Shown here piece by piece: positions 6,614 to 16,144 of a DNA stretch of 44,876 nucleotides (positions within the stretch are counted from its first letter, which is position 1; every line of letters begins with the position of its first letter). Both the position numbers and the translations under genes were made by a program. This DNA comes from Rhodobacteraceae bacterium UBA1943 (GTDB lineage Bacteria > Pseudomonadota > Alphaproteobacteria > Rhodobacterales > Rhodobacteraceae). The notes below the pieces were generated by a model. That model saw nothing but the letters and a program-made list of their open reading frames with translations, was not told where the DNA came from and did no database searches. The DNA lies in contig DDEX01000009.1 in NCBI GenBank assembly GCA_002336845.1, positions 1-44,876 on the forward strand, written 5' to 3'.

Positions 6614-8119
6614 ATGATCATCAGACAAGACGTCACCAATATTTCCCTGTTCCTGCCCGATGAAGCGGCAACCGAGGCCTTGGCACGCCAGATCGCACCA
6701 AAGCTGGCCGCCGGGGATTGCATCCTGCTTGACGGCCCGATCGGTGCCGGAAAAAGCCATTTTGCCCGCACCTTGATTCGCAGCAGACTGGACAGCCCGG
6801 ATGAAGAGGTGCCCTCGCCAACATTTACTCTGGTACAAGTCTATCAGGGCGATAGCGTCGAAATCTGGCACGCGGATCTATATCGGCTCGGCCATCCGGA
6901 CGAAGCCTGGGAGCTGGGACTGGATCAGGCGTTTCAAAGCGCCATCACCCTGATCGAATGGCCCGAAAGACTGGGAAACATGGTGCCAACAGATGCCATT
7001 CACCTCTCGCTTCGGGCTGAGGGCGAGGGGCGTCTGGCAACTGCTTCCGTCCCGGGAAGGCCCGGCCTTGTGACCGCGCTTCAGCAAATGGCTGGGGCAA
7101 AGAACCCGGTCAGCGACAGGCGCCTTCTTTCCCAGAGGTTTCTGGAGCAGGCAGGCTGGGGTGCGGCAGACCGCACTTTTCTGGCCGGGGACGCGTCTGA
7201 CCGCAGCTATGACCGGCTTGTCCTGCCTGGCAAGACCGCCGTTCTGATGGACGCGCCACCCGGAAAGGGTGACGATCCGGCACAATTCCTGGCGATTGCG
7301 CGCCATCTGACGGGCCTTGGCCTGTCCGCACCCCAGTGTCTGGCGCAAGATCTGCCAAACGGCTTCCTGTTGCTGGAAGATCTGGGAGACGGGCTTTTCT
7401 CGCGTCAGCTTGCCGATGATCCGGCGCAGGAGGGCGCGCTGTATCAGGCGGCAACCGATGTTCTGCTGCACTTGCAGGCCCGGGCTGCACCGCCGAACCT
7501 GCCTGATTTGTCAGCTGCCGATTGGGCAGATGCCGCCGCATTTGCGCTGGACTGGTATCGTTTTGCCATAACGGGCGAAAGGGTATCGACGGATGCGTTC
7601 CGGTCCGTGCTGGGCGATATGTTGCAGCACCATGCCGACGGGCCGCGGGTTTTGATCCTGCGGGATTATCACGCGCAAAACCTGTTGTGGCTGCCTGGTC
7701 GGCAAGGGTTGGCAAGGGTTGGCCTGCTGGACTTTCAGTTGGCCCAGATGGGGCAGCCGGGCTATGATCTGGTCTCGTTGCTGCAAGATGCGCGGCGCGA
7801 TGTTCTGCCCTCGACAGAGGAGCAGATGATTAACCGATTTGCCGCCGGGGCGGGGCAGGACGAAGCTGTCTTTCGCCGGGCTTATGCAGTGTTGGGGGCG
7901 CAGCGGGCGTTGCGAATTCTGGGTATCTTTGCCCGGCTTTGTCTGGTGGGCGGCAAGCCCGGATATCTGGCTCTGTTGCCCCGGGTCTGGCGGCAATTGC
8001 AGGCCAATCTGTGCCAGCCGGGGATGGAGCGCCTGCAGGCCCTATGTAGCGCCCTGCTGCCGCCGCCAGACCCGGCTGCGCTTGCACTCATGGAGGCGAA
8101 ATGCGATCTTTTCCGTTGA
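6614..8119 (+). CDS. Fused TsaE ATPase and AmgK-like sugar kinase
   Basis: One 501-residue frame holds two enzymes. Residues 1-158 are TsaE, the ATPase of the t6A tRNA-modification complex, with Walker A GPIGAGKSHF (41-50), the PSPTF motif and the IEWPER motif. Residues about 168-500 are an aminoglycoside-phosphotransferase-fold kinase, with the catalytic LRDYHAQN (349-356) and the metal-binding DFQ (373-375). Because murU follows with a 19-base overlap, the kinase half is most likely AmgK, which phosphorylates N-acetylmuramate and N-acetylglucosamine at the anomeric position. There is no ribosome site before the only internal Met at the junction (Met159, base 7088), so a single polypeptide is likely. 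Similar fusions are known in Rhizobiales. Confidence 0.88.
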   Translation: MIIRQDVTNISLFLPDEAATEALARQIAPKLAAGDCILLDGPIGAGKSHFARTLIRSRLDSPDEEVPSPTFTLVQVYQGDSVEIWHADLYRLGHPDEAWELGLDQAFQSAITLIEWPERLGNMVPTDAIHLSLRAEGEGRLATASVPGRPGLVTALQQMAGAKNPVSDRRLLSQRFLEQAGWGAADRTFLAGDASDRSYDRLVLPGKTAVLMDAPPGKGDDPAQFLAIARHLTGLGLSAPQCLAQDLPNGFLLLEDLGDGLFSRQLADDPAQEGALYQAATDVLLHLQARAAPPNLPDLSAADWADAAAFALDWYRFAITGERVSTDAFRSVLGDMLQHHADGPRVLILRDYHAQNLLWLPGRQGLARVGLLDFQLAQMGQPGYDLVSLLQDARRDVLPSTEEQMINRFAAGAGQDEAVFRRAYAVLGAQRALRILGIFARLCLVGGKPGYLALLPRVWRQLQANLCQPGMERLQALCSALLPPPDPAALALMEAKCDLFR

Positions 8120-8796
8120 TGCTGTTCGCCGCAGGCAAGGGCACCCGGATGGGCGCGCTGACCGCCAATCGCCCCAAGCCGCTGATCGAGGTGGCTGGCA
8201 AACCGCTGATCGATCACGCGCTGACCATTGCGGTGGCCGCGCAAGCGCAGCCCATCGTTGTGAACACCCATTATCTGGGCGGGCAGATCACGGCCCATCT
8301 GGCCCATCTGCCTGTTGTCATCAGCGCAGAGGATGGCTTGCTGCTGGAAACCGGAGGCGGGCTTCGCAAGGCTTTGCCCCTGCTGCAATCTTCCCCCGTC
8401 ATGACGCTGAACAGCGATGCGGTCTGGACCGGGCAGAACCCCCTGCTGCAACTTTCGCAATATTGGGACGAGGAGCGAATGGATGCGCTCTTGCTGTTGG
8501 CGCCCCCCGGCAAGGCGCTGGGTCATACTGGGCAGGGGGATTTCCTGATGGACGATCAGGGTCGGCTGTCCCGCGCAAGAGGGGCACCGGGGCTGGTGTA
8601 TCTGGGCGCACAGATCCTGCAAACCGGGCGTCTGGCCGAAGTTCCGGAACAGGTCTTTTCCCTGAACCTTCTTTGGGACCGCCTGATCGCAACCGGGCGC
8701 GCCTTTGGGCTGGTGCACCAAGGCGGCTGGTGCGATGTCGGCCGGCCCGAAGGAATAGCTGAGGCCGAGGCCCTGCTGGCCGGGGCCGCCACATGA
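8101..8796 (+). CDS. murU: MurU-like nucleotidyltransferase
   Basis: A 231-residue sugar-1-phosphate nucleotidyltransferase. The signature FAAGKGTRMGALTANRPKPL (residues 9-28) binds the nucleotide phosphates, and LNSDAVW carries a metal-binding aspartate. With AmgK it would turn MurNAc-1-phosphate into UDP-MurNAc, the recycling route that bypasses de novo (fosfomycin-sensitive) synthesis. It starts inside the end of the tsaE-amgK gene with a strong GGAGGCG site, and its TGA overlaps the addB ATG. The alternative is a mannose- or glucose-1-phosphate transferase; the kinase neighbour favours MurU. Confidence 0.88.
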   Translation: MRSFPLMLFAAGKGTRMGALTANRPKPLIEVAGKPLIDHALTIAVAAQAQPIVVNTHYLGGQITAHLAHLPVVISAEDGLLLETGGGLRKALPLLQSSPVMTLNSDAVWTGQNPLLQLSQYWDEERMDALLLLAPPGKALGHTGQGDFLMDDQGRLSRARGAPGLVYLGAQILQTGRLAEVPEQVFSLNLLWDRLIATGRAFGLVHQGGWCDVGRPEGIAEAEALLAGAAT

Positions 8797-11747
8797 CGGA
8801 AGGCGTCTTTTACCTGCCGTCCGGCGCAAATTTCACTGTCGAGCTTGTCGCAGGCCTGTGTGACCGCATGTCCGCAGCCCCCCCCGAAGCAATGGCGCGA
8901 GTGACGCTGTTTCTGAACACCGCCCGGATGCGGCGTGAGGTTGAGACCGCCTTTCGCAGCCATGGCGCCATGCTGCTGCCGAAGCTGCGGCTGATCACGG
9001 AGCTGCCCGACGATCCCCGCCTTGGCGTGCCGCCACCCGTGCCGCCCCTGCGACGGCGGCTGGAACTGGCCCAACTGGTCGCCGGACTGCTGGAAAGCCA
9101 GCCCGATCTGGCACCCCGATCTGCAATCTTCGATCTGGCCGACAGCCTCGCCCAATTGGGGGAGGAAATGCAGGGAGAGGGCGTTCCAGTTGAAACCGTG
9201 GCGGGGCTGGATGTGTCGGGTCATTCCGAACATTGGGCCCGTACACGGCAATTCCTGTCGATCATCGCGCCATATCTGCACGACCGGTCCGCACCTGATG
9301 CCGGGCTGCGGCAGCGCCTTGCGGTCGAAGCGCAGGTGGCCCTTTGGACCGCTGCGCCGCCCTGCGATCCGGTGATTGTTGCGGGCTCTACCGGGTCGCG
9401 CGGCGCCACGGCGCAGTTGATGCGCGCCGTGGCCGCACTGCCCAAAGGCATGCTGGTCTTGCCAGGATTTGATGCCGACCTGCCCTCCGATGGCTGGGCG
9501 GCCTTGCAGGATTCGCTGACCGCCGAGGATCACCCGCAATTCCGCTATCGGCGGCTGGCCGATAATCTGGGCCTGTCGCCGACCGATTTCCGCCCCTGGC
9601 GCCAGACCCCGGCGCCCAATCCTGACCGGAACCGCCTGATCTCGCTTTCGTTGCGCCCGGCGCCGGTGACCGACCGCTGGCTGGCAGAGGGGCCGGGCTT
9701 GCCCGATCTGCGTGGGGCAACCGCAGAAATGACTCTAATTGAGGCGCAGAGCCCCAGAACCGAGGCGCTGGCCATAGCACTTGTCTTGCGACAGGCCGCC
9801 GAACAGGGTCGCACCGCCGCCGTCATCACACCAGACCGAACATTGGCCCGGCAAGTGTCGGCCGCTCTTGATCGCTGGCGGCTGGTGCCGGACGATTCCG
9901 CCGGACGGCCCCTGGCCCTGTCTGCGCCCGGCCGGTTCCTGCTGCATGTCGCCGATCTGTTCGGGGTAAGGCTGACGGCAGAGCGGCTGCTGATCTTGCT
10001 GAAACACCCCCTCACCGCCAGCACCGGCGATCGTGGCACCCACCTGCGCCTGACCCGCGAGCTGGAGCTGCGGTTGCGCCGCCACGGCCCGGTTTTCCCG
10101 ACGGCGGCAGCCCTGTTGCACTGGGCAAACACGCAGGAAGCACCAGAGGCCCCGGCCTGGGGGGCATTTCTGGCCAAGGCGCTGGCTGCTTGCTCGGCCG
10201 ATACGGAAAGTCCGCTGGCCCTTACCGAGCACGTTCAACGCCACCTCAATCTGGCCGAGGCGCTGGCGCGCGGCACTGCCGAAACCGGCAGCGGGGCGTT
10301 GTGGCAGAAAGAGGCGGGCGAGCAGGCACTGGGCATCATGCAGGATCTGATAGCCGAGGCCTCACACGGTGGGGCGATGTCGGCGCCCGAATACCGCGAC
10401 CTGTTCGGTGCCCTGCTGACGCGGACAGAGGTTCGTGAGGCGGTGCAAAGTCATCCCCGGATCATGCTGTGGGGAACGGTCGAAGCGCGTATTCAGGGCG
10501 CCGATCTGGTGGTTCTGGCCGGGCTGAATGATGGCACCTGGCCGCAATTGCCGCCACCTGACCCGTGGTTGAACCGCGCCATGCGCAAAGAGGCGGGCCT
10601 CTTGTTGCCCGAACGGCGCATCGGGCTTTCGGCCCATGACTATCAACAAGCTGTCGCCGCGCCCGAGGTGATCCTGACCCGATCCATCCGCGATGCCGAA
10701 GCGGAATGTGTGCCGTCGCGCTGGCTGAACCGCCTGATGAACCTGATGTCGGGCCTGCCAGACCAGCACGGGCCAGAGGCGCTGACCGCAATGCGTTCTC
10801 GTGGGGCGCAGTGGCTGGCCATGGCGGCGGCGCTGGAAGCCCCGTCACCGAGGCAGATGGCCGATCCGCGCCTTGCACCTGCCCGTCGTCCCGCGCCGCA
10901 ACCACCTGTTGCCCAGCGCCCGCGGCGGTTGGCCCTGACGGCGATTGCGCGGCTGATCCGCGACCCTTACGCGATTTACGCCCGTCATGTGCTGCGTCTC
11001 TATCCGCTGGACCCGCTGCATCCGGTGGCCGACGCCCGCGACAGGGGAAATGCCTTTCACCTGATTCTGGAAAGGTTTGTCCGCGAGCGGCCAGCGGGGG
11101 AAAGCCTGCTTGCTGCACGCGCGCGTCTGCTGGCCACTGCCGCCGAGGTATTGGAAGCAGAGGTGCCGTTTCCCGCCGCCCGCGCCCTCTGGCTGGCGCG
11201 GTTTTCGCGCGCAGCGAACCATGTGCTGACACAAGACCGCAAAAGGGGCGGCACCACCCTTTTGGTCGAATCCAAAGGCCAGATCGCGGTGCCGGGCCAT
11301 GATTTCACCCTGTTCGGCACGCCCGATCGCATTGACCGCCTACCCGATGGCCGCCTGCACCTGATCGACTATAAATCCGGCACCCCACCAACGAAGAAGC
11401 AGCAAGAACATTACGACAAGCAATTGCTGCTGGCGGCAGCCATGGCCGAACGGGGCGGCTTCGCCGAAATCGGCCCCACAGAGGTGGCCGAGATCAGTTA
11501 TATCGGGCTGGGTGCGGGCGAGAAGGCGGTTGAGACCGAAATCACGCCCGATCTGACCGAAAGCGAATGGGGCAGATTCGTCACGCTGATCGACCGCTAT
11601 CACCGCCGTGCAACCGGATATACCGCGCGCCGCGCCGTGTTCGAGGACCGCATCGAAGGCGATTACGATCACCTGTCGCGCCTTGGCGAATGGCAGATGT
11701 CGGACCGCGCCGCGCCAACGCCCGTCGGGCCAGAGGAGGGCGCATGA
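8793..11747 (+). CDS. addB: AddB subunit of the AddAB helicase-nuclease
   Basis: A 984-residue alphaproteobacterial AddB. AddAB processes double-strand DNA breaks for RecA loading, as RecBCD does in enteric bacteria. The N-terminal two-thirds is an inactivated UvrD-like helicase fold. The C-terminus carries a RecB-type PD-(D/E)XK nuclease, with a GNAFHLILERF helix, GTPDRIDRL and the catalytic LIDYKSGTPPTKK. Both ends are translationally coupled: ATGA overlap with murU in front and ATGA overlap with addA behind. Length and order (addB then addA) are normal for the order. Confidence 0.95.
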   Translation: MTEGVFYLPSGANFTVELVAGLCDRMSAAPPEAMARVTLFLNTARMRREVETAFRSHGAMLLPKLRLITELPDDPRLGVPPPVPPLRRRLELAQLVAGLLESQPDLAPRSAIFDLADSLAQLGEEMQGEGVPVETVAGLDVSGHSEHWARTRQFLSIIAPYLHDRSAPDAGLRQRLAVEAQVALWTAAPPCDPVIVAGSTGSRGATAQLMRAVAALPKGMLVLPGFDADLPSDGWAALQDSLTAEDHPQFRYRRLADNLGLSPTDFRPWRQTPAPNPDRNRLISLSLRPAPVTDRWLAEGPGLPDLRGATAEMTLIEAQSPRTEALAIALVLRQAAEQGRTAAVITPDRTLARQVSAALDRWRLVPDDSAGRPLALSAPGRFLLHVADLFGVRLTAERLLILLKHPLTASTGDRGTHLRLTRELELRLRRHGPVFPTAAALLHWANTQEAPEAPAWGAFLAKALAACSADTESPLALTEHVQRHLNLAEALARGTAETGSGALWQKEAGEQALGIMQDLIAEASHGGAMSAPEYRDLFGALLTRTEVREAVQSHPRIMLWGTVEARIQGADLVVLAGLNDGTWPQLPPPDPWLNRAMRKEAGLLLPERRIGLSAHDYQQAVAAPEVILTRSIRDAEAECVPSRWLNRLMNLMSGLPDQHGPEALTAMRSRGAQWLAMAAALEAPSPRQMADPRLAPARRPAPQPPVAQRPRRLALTAIARLIRDPYAIYARHVLRLYPLDPLHPVADARDRGNAFHLILERFVRERPAGESLLAARARLLATAAEVLEAEVPFPAARALWLARFSRAANHVLTQDRKRGGTTLLVESKGQIAVPGHDFTLFGTPDRIDRLPDGRLHLIDYKSGTPPTKKQQEHYDKQLLLAAAMAERGGFAEIGPTEVAEISYIGLGAGEKAVETEITPDLTESEWGRFVTLIDRYHRRATGYTARRAVFEDRIEGDYDHLSRLGEWQMSDRAAPTPVGPEEGA

Positions 11748-14700
11748 TCCGCGACGCAGCCAGCGAGCGCCAGGTTCAGGCGGCGCATCCACAAGCCTCG
11801 TCCTGGATTGCCGCGAATGCCGGATCGGGAAAGACGCGGGTTCTGACCGAACGGGTGGCGCGGCTGTTGCTGTCGGGGGTGCAACCGCAACATATCCTGT
11901 GCCTGACCTATACCAAGGCCGCCGCCGCCGAGATGCAGAACCGCTTGTTCCGGCTGCTGGGAGAATGGGCGATGAAGCCTGACGACGATCTTCGCGGTGC
12001 GCTGATCCAGTTGGGCGAGGGCGGCGCGCTGCCGGCGGCAGATCTGGCCCGCGCACGCCGCCTGTTCGCCCGCGCGCTGGAAACGCCGGGTGGCCTGCGG
12101 ATCCAGACCATTCACAGCTTTTGTGCCACGCTGCTGCGCCGCTTTCCGCTGGAGGCGGGTGTTGCCCCCGCCTTTCAGGAACTGGACGACCGCGCTGCGC
12201 ATCTGCTTCGGTCGGAAATCCTTGAAGACATGGCAGACCGCACCGACAAAGACCTTATCGCCGAACTGGCACAGGCCTTTTCGGGCGATGATTTCGCCAC
12301 ACTGGCACAAGAGGTCAGCGCCCAGCGCGCCGCCTTTGCCCGGCCCTTGTCTGAACAGGAGTTACGCGGGTTGTTCGGCGTGGCGCCCGGCGAAACCGAA
12401 GCCAGCCTGCTGGCGCGCGTATTTCTTGGGGATGAAGCGTCACTGTTTGGCCGGATAGTGCCGTTTTTGCAGAAGGGGAAGGCAACAGACCTGGCCCTGG
12501 CCGAAAGCCTGACGGCAATAGATCTGTCATCGCCCGATCTTGGAGCGCTTGCCGCGCTTGAGGCCCTTTTCATCTATGGAGCCGATACCAAGCAACCGAA
12601 CTGCGCCAAGACAGATCGGCTGCCGACCAAGGATTGCCGGCCGATGCTGGGCGCAGACCTTGACCGCCTTCACGATCTGATGCGCCGGGTAGAAGCTGTC
12701 CGACCGCAGCGGCTTGCGCTACGGGCTTCTGAAAAAACGGCCTTGATGCACCGCTTCGCCGGGCGTTTCCTGCCGCTTTACGAACGCGCAAAGGCCATGC
12801 GCGGGCGGCTGGATTTCGACGACCTTATTCAGCGCGCCAAGGCGCTGCTGACCGACAGGGCGCTGGCCGCATGGGTTCTGTTCCGACTGGACGGCGGAAT
12901 CGACCATATTCTGGTCGATGAGGCGCAGGATACCGCACCCGATCAGTGGCGGATCATCGAACTGCTGACGAGCGAGTTCACCGCAGGCGAGGGGGCAAGG
13001 CCGGGCGCCCGCACCTTGTTCGTCGTCGGCGATAAAAAACAGTCGATCTATTCATTTCAGGGCGCCGATGTCGCCGCGTTTGACCGCAAGCAGAACGATT
13101 TTCTGGCCGATTTCCGCGCGGCTGACCTGCCATTCCAGACGCTGGAGATGGAATATTCCTTCCGGTCGTCCCCGGCGGTGCTGCGGCTGGTCGATGAAAC
13201 TCTTGGCTCCCGCTTCCCCGAGGCGCTGGGCGCGCATATGCACCACATCGCCCACAAGGAAACGATGCCGGGTCGTGTCGATCTGTGGCCACTGATCGAG
13301 CCAACCAGGGTCGAATCCGATGCGGAATGGGAGAATCCGGTCGATCTGGTCGCAGAAACCCATCACACCGCCCGCCTGGCCCAACAGATCGCACAGAACA
13401 TTGCGGATATGATCGCGACCGGAACGTCAATTCCGGTGGACTTGCGGGAAGATCCGCGCGGCTATCGGGCGGTGCGGCCCGGAGACGTCCTGATTCTGGT
13501 CCAGCGCCGATCAACCTTGTTTGCCGAGATCATCCGGGCCTGCAAAAAGGCCCAGTTGCCAATTGCGGGCGCCGACCGTCTGAAGTTGGGGGCAGAGCTT
13601 GCGGTCAAGGATCTGACGGCACTGCTGCGCTTTCTGGCAACGCCAGAAGATGACCTGTCGCTGGCGGCGACTTTGCGTTCGCCGCTGTTCGGCTGGACCG
13701 AGGACGAGCTTCACCGCCTGGCTCAACCCCGCCGCGGCTTTTTGTGGGAAGCATTGCGCAATGATACCGCGCAAACCCAGACTGTTACCAAGCTGAAGGA
13801 TCTGCGCGATCAGGCCGATTTTCTGCGCCCTTATGAATTGATCGACCGTGCGCTGACCCGGCACGATGGCCGCCACCGCCTGATCGCCCGGCTGGGCCAG
13901 GAGGCCGAGGACGGAATCGATGAGTTGCTGAACCGGGCGATTGCCTATGAAACGGCTGAAGTGCCCAGCCTGACCGGTTTTCTGATCTGGCTCGATACCG
14001 GCGAGATTGAGGTCAAGCGCCAGATGGACAGCGCGGGCGACCGTATCCGCGTGATGACAGTCCATGGCGCCAAGGGGCTGGAGGCGCCCATCGTCATCCT
14101 GCCTGACACCACCGACCGCGAGCCGCGCGAACGGGACGAGATTTTGCGGCTGGCCGATGGCACGGCGGCATGGAAAACCCCCGCCGATGACAGTCCCGCC
14201 CTGATTGGCGAGGCGCGCGAGGCCCGGCGCAAGCGGCTGGCGCAAGAAGGGCTGCGCCTTCTTTATGTTGCACTAACGCGGGCGAGATGCTGGTTGATTG
14301 TCGCCGGCGCCGGCGATGTCAAGACCGAGCGCAAAACCGGGCCGAAGGATCCGGTGGACTGGGCGTGGTATGCCCATGTGCAAGCCGGAATGCGGGCGGC
14401 TGGCGCGGTTGTGAATGACGATGGCACGATGCGTTATCAGACGGGCGTCTGGCCGCAGTCCTTGTCACCCACAGACATCCTGCCTGCCGGTTCGGCGCTG
14501 CAAGATGAGCTGCCAGATTGGGTAAGCGCCCCGGTGGCCCCTGCCGAGGAACCGGCCCGCAGCTTTTCGCCATCCGATCTTGGCGGGGCCAAGGCCCTGC
14601 CGGGTGAGGGACTGGAGGTCGAGGCCGCCAAGGCGCATGGCACCGCGCTGCATCTGTTGCTGGAGTATCTGCCGCAGGTTTCGCCAGATCAGCGCGCCCT

Positions 14701-15106
14701 GCTTGCCGCAAAGATGGGGATAGAGGCTGCGGCGGCCCTGCCTGAAGTGCTTGATCTGCTGGCAGAACCGGCATTGGCGCATGTCTTTGCACCCGGCGGT
14801 CTGGCCGAGGTGCCGATTTCGGCTGTCATTGGTGGCATTCAGATGACGGGCACCATCGACCGGCTGGTCATCTCGCCCGACTGTGTGCTGGCGGTCGATT
14901 TCAAATCGAACCGCGTGGTGCCCGACACCGCAGCCGACGTGCCAGAAGGCATCCTGCGCCAGTTGGGTGCCTATGAGGCGGCGTTGGCGCAAATCTGGCC
15001 TGACCGACGGATCGATCTTGCGATCTTGTGGACGCGCACCGCCAGCCTGATGCCAGTGCCATGCAATATGGTGCGGGCCGCATTGCAAAGGGCCGCTATC
15101 TCTTGA
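11744..15106 (+). CDS. addA: AddA subunit of the AddAB helicase-nuclease
   Basis: A 1120-residue UvrD-family helicase with a C-terminal nuclease. Walker A is ANAGSGKT (24-31); the Walker B motif is DEAQDT; later helicase motifs include GDKKQSIYSFQGAD and MTVHGAKGLEAP; the nuclease motif near the end is LAVDFKSNR. It is the motor subunit of AddAB. ATG 11744 is set by the ATGA overlap with addB and the AGAGGAGG site just before it; a longer reading back into addB has no coding character. The trxA promoter begins inside its stop codon. Confidence 0.96.
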   Translation: MIRDAASERQVQAAHPQASSWIAANAGSGKTRVLTERVARLLLSGVQPQHILCLTYTKAAAAEMQNRLFRLLGEWAMKPDDDLRGALIQLGEGGALPAADLARARRLFARALETPGGLRIQTIHSFCATLLRRFPLEAGVAPAFQELDDRAAHLLRSEILEDMADRTDKDLIAELAQAFSGDDFATLAQEVSAQRAAFARPLSEQELRGLFGVAPGETEASLLARVFLGDEASLFGRIVPFLQKGKATDLALAESLTAIDLSSPDLGALAALEALFIYGADTKQPNCAKTDRLPTKDCRPMLGADLDRLHDLMRRVEAVRPQRLALRASEKTALMHRFAGRFLPLYERAKAMRGRLDFDDLIQRAKALLTDRALAAWVLFRLDGGIDHILVDEAQDTAPDQWRIIELLTSEFTAGEGARPGARTLFVVGDKKQSIYSFQGADVAAFDRKQNDFLADFRAADLPFQTLEMEYSFRSSPAVLRLVDETLGSRFPEALGAHMHHIAHKETMPGRVDLWPLIEPTRVESDAEWENPVDLVAETHHTARLAQQIAQNIADMIATGTSIPVDLREDPRGYRAVRPGDVLILVQRRSTLFAEIIRACKKAQLPIAGADRLKLGAELAVKDLTALLRFLATPEDDLSLAATLRSPLFGWTEDELHRLAQPRRGFLWEALRNDTAQTQTVTKLKDLRDQADFLRPYELIDRALTRHDGRHRLIARLGQEAEDGIDELLNRAIAYETAEVPSLTGFLIWLDTGEIEVKRQMDSAGDRIRVMTVHGAKGLEAPIVILPDTTDREPRERDEILRLADGTAAWKTPADDSPALIGEAREARRKRLAQEGLRLLYVALTRARCWLIVAGAGDVKTERKTGPKDPVDWAWYAHVQAGMRAAGAVVNDDGTMRYQTGVWPQSLSPTDILPAGSALQDELPDWVSAPVAPAEEPARSFSPSDLGGAKALPGEGLEVEAAKAHGTALHLLLEYLPQVSPDQRALLAAKMGIEAAAALPEVLDLLAEPALAHVFAPGGLAEVPISAVIGGIQMTGTIDRLVISPDCVLAVDFKSNRVVPDTAADVPEGILRQLGAYEAALAQIWPDRRIDLAILWTRTASLMPVPCNMVRAALQRAAIS

Positions 15107-15131
15107 CGTCGGTGGGCACCATGCCTAGCTT
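15103..15131 (+). promoter_or_regulatory. Sigma-70-type promoter of trxA
   Basis: TTGACG (15103-15108), 17 bases, TAGCTT (15126-15131), 33 bases before the trxA ATG. The -35 box overlaps the addA stop codon. Good -35 and spacing, moderate -10. It would let the abundant thioredoxin be made apart from the addAB operon. Confidence 0.5.
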
Positions 15132-15164
15132 CGATAGCCGACCCCTTTCGTTTGGAGATGCGCC

Positions 15165-15491
15165 ATGGGTGCGAACACCGTTGCCGTGACCGATGCCACT
15201 TTCGATACCGAGGTCCGCAAGTCGGATATCCCGGTTATCGTGGATTTTTGGGCAGAATGGTGCGGTCCTTGCCGCCAGATCGGCCCGGCCCTTGAGGAGC
15301 TGGCCGCCGAATATGCCGGCAAAGTCAAGATCGTGAAGGTCAATGTTGACGAAAACCCCGACAGCCCGGCGGTTCTGGGTGTGCGCGGGATCCCGTCGCT
15401 GTTCCTGTTCAAGAATGGTGAGGTTGTGTCGAACAAGGTTGGTGCGGCCCCCAAGGCGGCCTTGGCCAACTGGATTCAATCGGCGATCTGA
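15165..15491 (+). CDS. trxA: Thioredoxin
   Basis: A 108-residue cytoplasmic thioredoxin of normal length, with the active site WCGPCRQ (Cys33 and Cys36), the cis-proline loop GIPSLFLF and the usual DFWAEW lead-in. It reduces disulfides in ribonucleotide reductase, peroxiredoxins and other targets using electrons from thioredoxin reductase. TTTGGAGATG provides the ribosome site. It has its own promoter-like sequence and a strong terminator, so it is probably a single-gene unit between addA and hslV. Confidence 0.97.
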   Translation: MGANTVAVTDATFDTEVRKSDIPVIVDFWAEWCGPCRQIGPALEELAAEYAGKVKIVKVNVDENPDSPAVLGVRGIPSLFLFKNGEVVSNKVGAAPKAALANWIQSAI

Positions 15492-15514
15492 CGCCGGTTT
15501 GCTGGCACGATCCG

Positions 15515-15543
15515 GGGCGCCCGCTGTGGCGCCCTTTTCTTTT
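15515..15543 (+). terminator. Rho-independent terminator after trxA
   Basis: GGGCGCC (15515-15521), a 6-base loop, GGCGCCC (15528-15534), then TTTTCTTTT. A perfect 7-base-pair GC stem directly followed by a T-rich tract, 24 bases after the trxA stop. Confidence 0.85.
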
Positions 15544-15586
15544 GCCCTTGCCCAACCCCATATGTCGGCAAGGTTCGGAGGCGGAT

Positions 15587-16144
15587 ATGGCGGAAGACAG
15601 GTTTCCAGGCTGGCACGGCACCACCATTCTGGCGGTGCGCCGTGGCGGCGAGGTTGTGGTGGCGGGCGACGGGCAGGTCAGCCTGGGCCAAACCGTGATC
15701 AAAGGGACGGCACGCAAGGTGCGGCGGCTGTCTCCCGGTGGGCAGGATGTGGTGGCAGGCTTTGCCGGATCAACCGCCGATGCTTTCACCCTTTTGGAAC
15801 GGCTGGAGAAAAAGCTGGACGCGGCCCCCGGCCAATTGGCGCGGGCCTGCGTTGATCTGGCCAAGGACTGGCGGATGGACAAGTATCTGCGCAATCTTGA
15901 AGCCATGCTGATCGTGACCGATGGCGCGGCGGTCTATGTCATCACCGGTGCGGGCGACGTACTGGAGCCGGAACATGACGTGGCAGCCATCGGATCGGGC
16001 GGGAATTTTGCATTGGCTGCAGCGCGGGGTCTGATGGCCACCGATCTGGGCGCCGAGGAAGTGGCCCGCCGCGCCATGGCAATCGCCGCCGACATCTGCG
16101 TTTACACCAATGGCAACCTGACCGTGGAGCGGATCGCCAAATGA
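15587..16144 (+). CDS. hslV: HslV peptidase subunit of the HslVU protease
   Basis: A 185-residue proteasome-like threonine peptidase. The catalytic threonine is Thr12 in HGTTILAVRR; the short leader before it is removed on assembly. HslV forms double hexamer rings capped by HslU and degrades misfolded and regulatory proteins. ATG 15587 is preceded by CGGAGGCGG; an earlier in-frame ATG at 15542 lies against the trxA terminator and is unlikely. The stop overlaps the hslU ATG (ATGA). Confidence 0.96.
   Translation: MAEDRFPGWHGTTILAVRRGGEVVVAGDGQVSLGQTVIKGTARKVRRLSPGGQDVVAGFAGSTADAFTLLERLEKKLDAAPGQLARACVDLAKDWRMDKYLRNLEAMLIVTDGAAVYVITGAGDVLEPEHDVAAIGSGGNFALAAARGLMATDLGAEEVARRAMAIAADICVYTNGNLTVERIAK

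Noticed and set aside
7702..7724. Tandem GGCAAGGGTT repeat
   Set aside because: It lies in a normal, in-frame stretch of the kinase domain just before the conserved LLDFQ, so it is ordinary coding sequence.
11567..11743. Longer N-terminus for AddA
   Set aside because: The extra residues are out-of-frame addB sequence; the ATGA overlap with a strong ribosome site gives the start.
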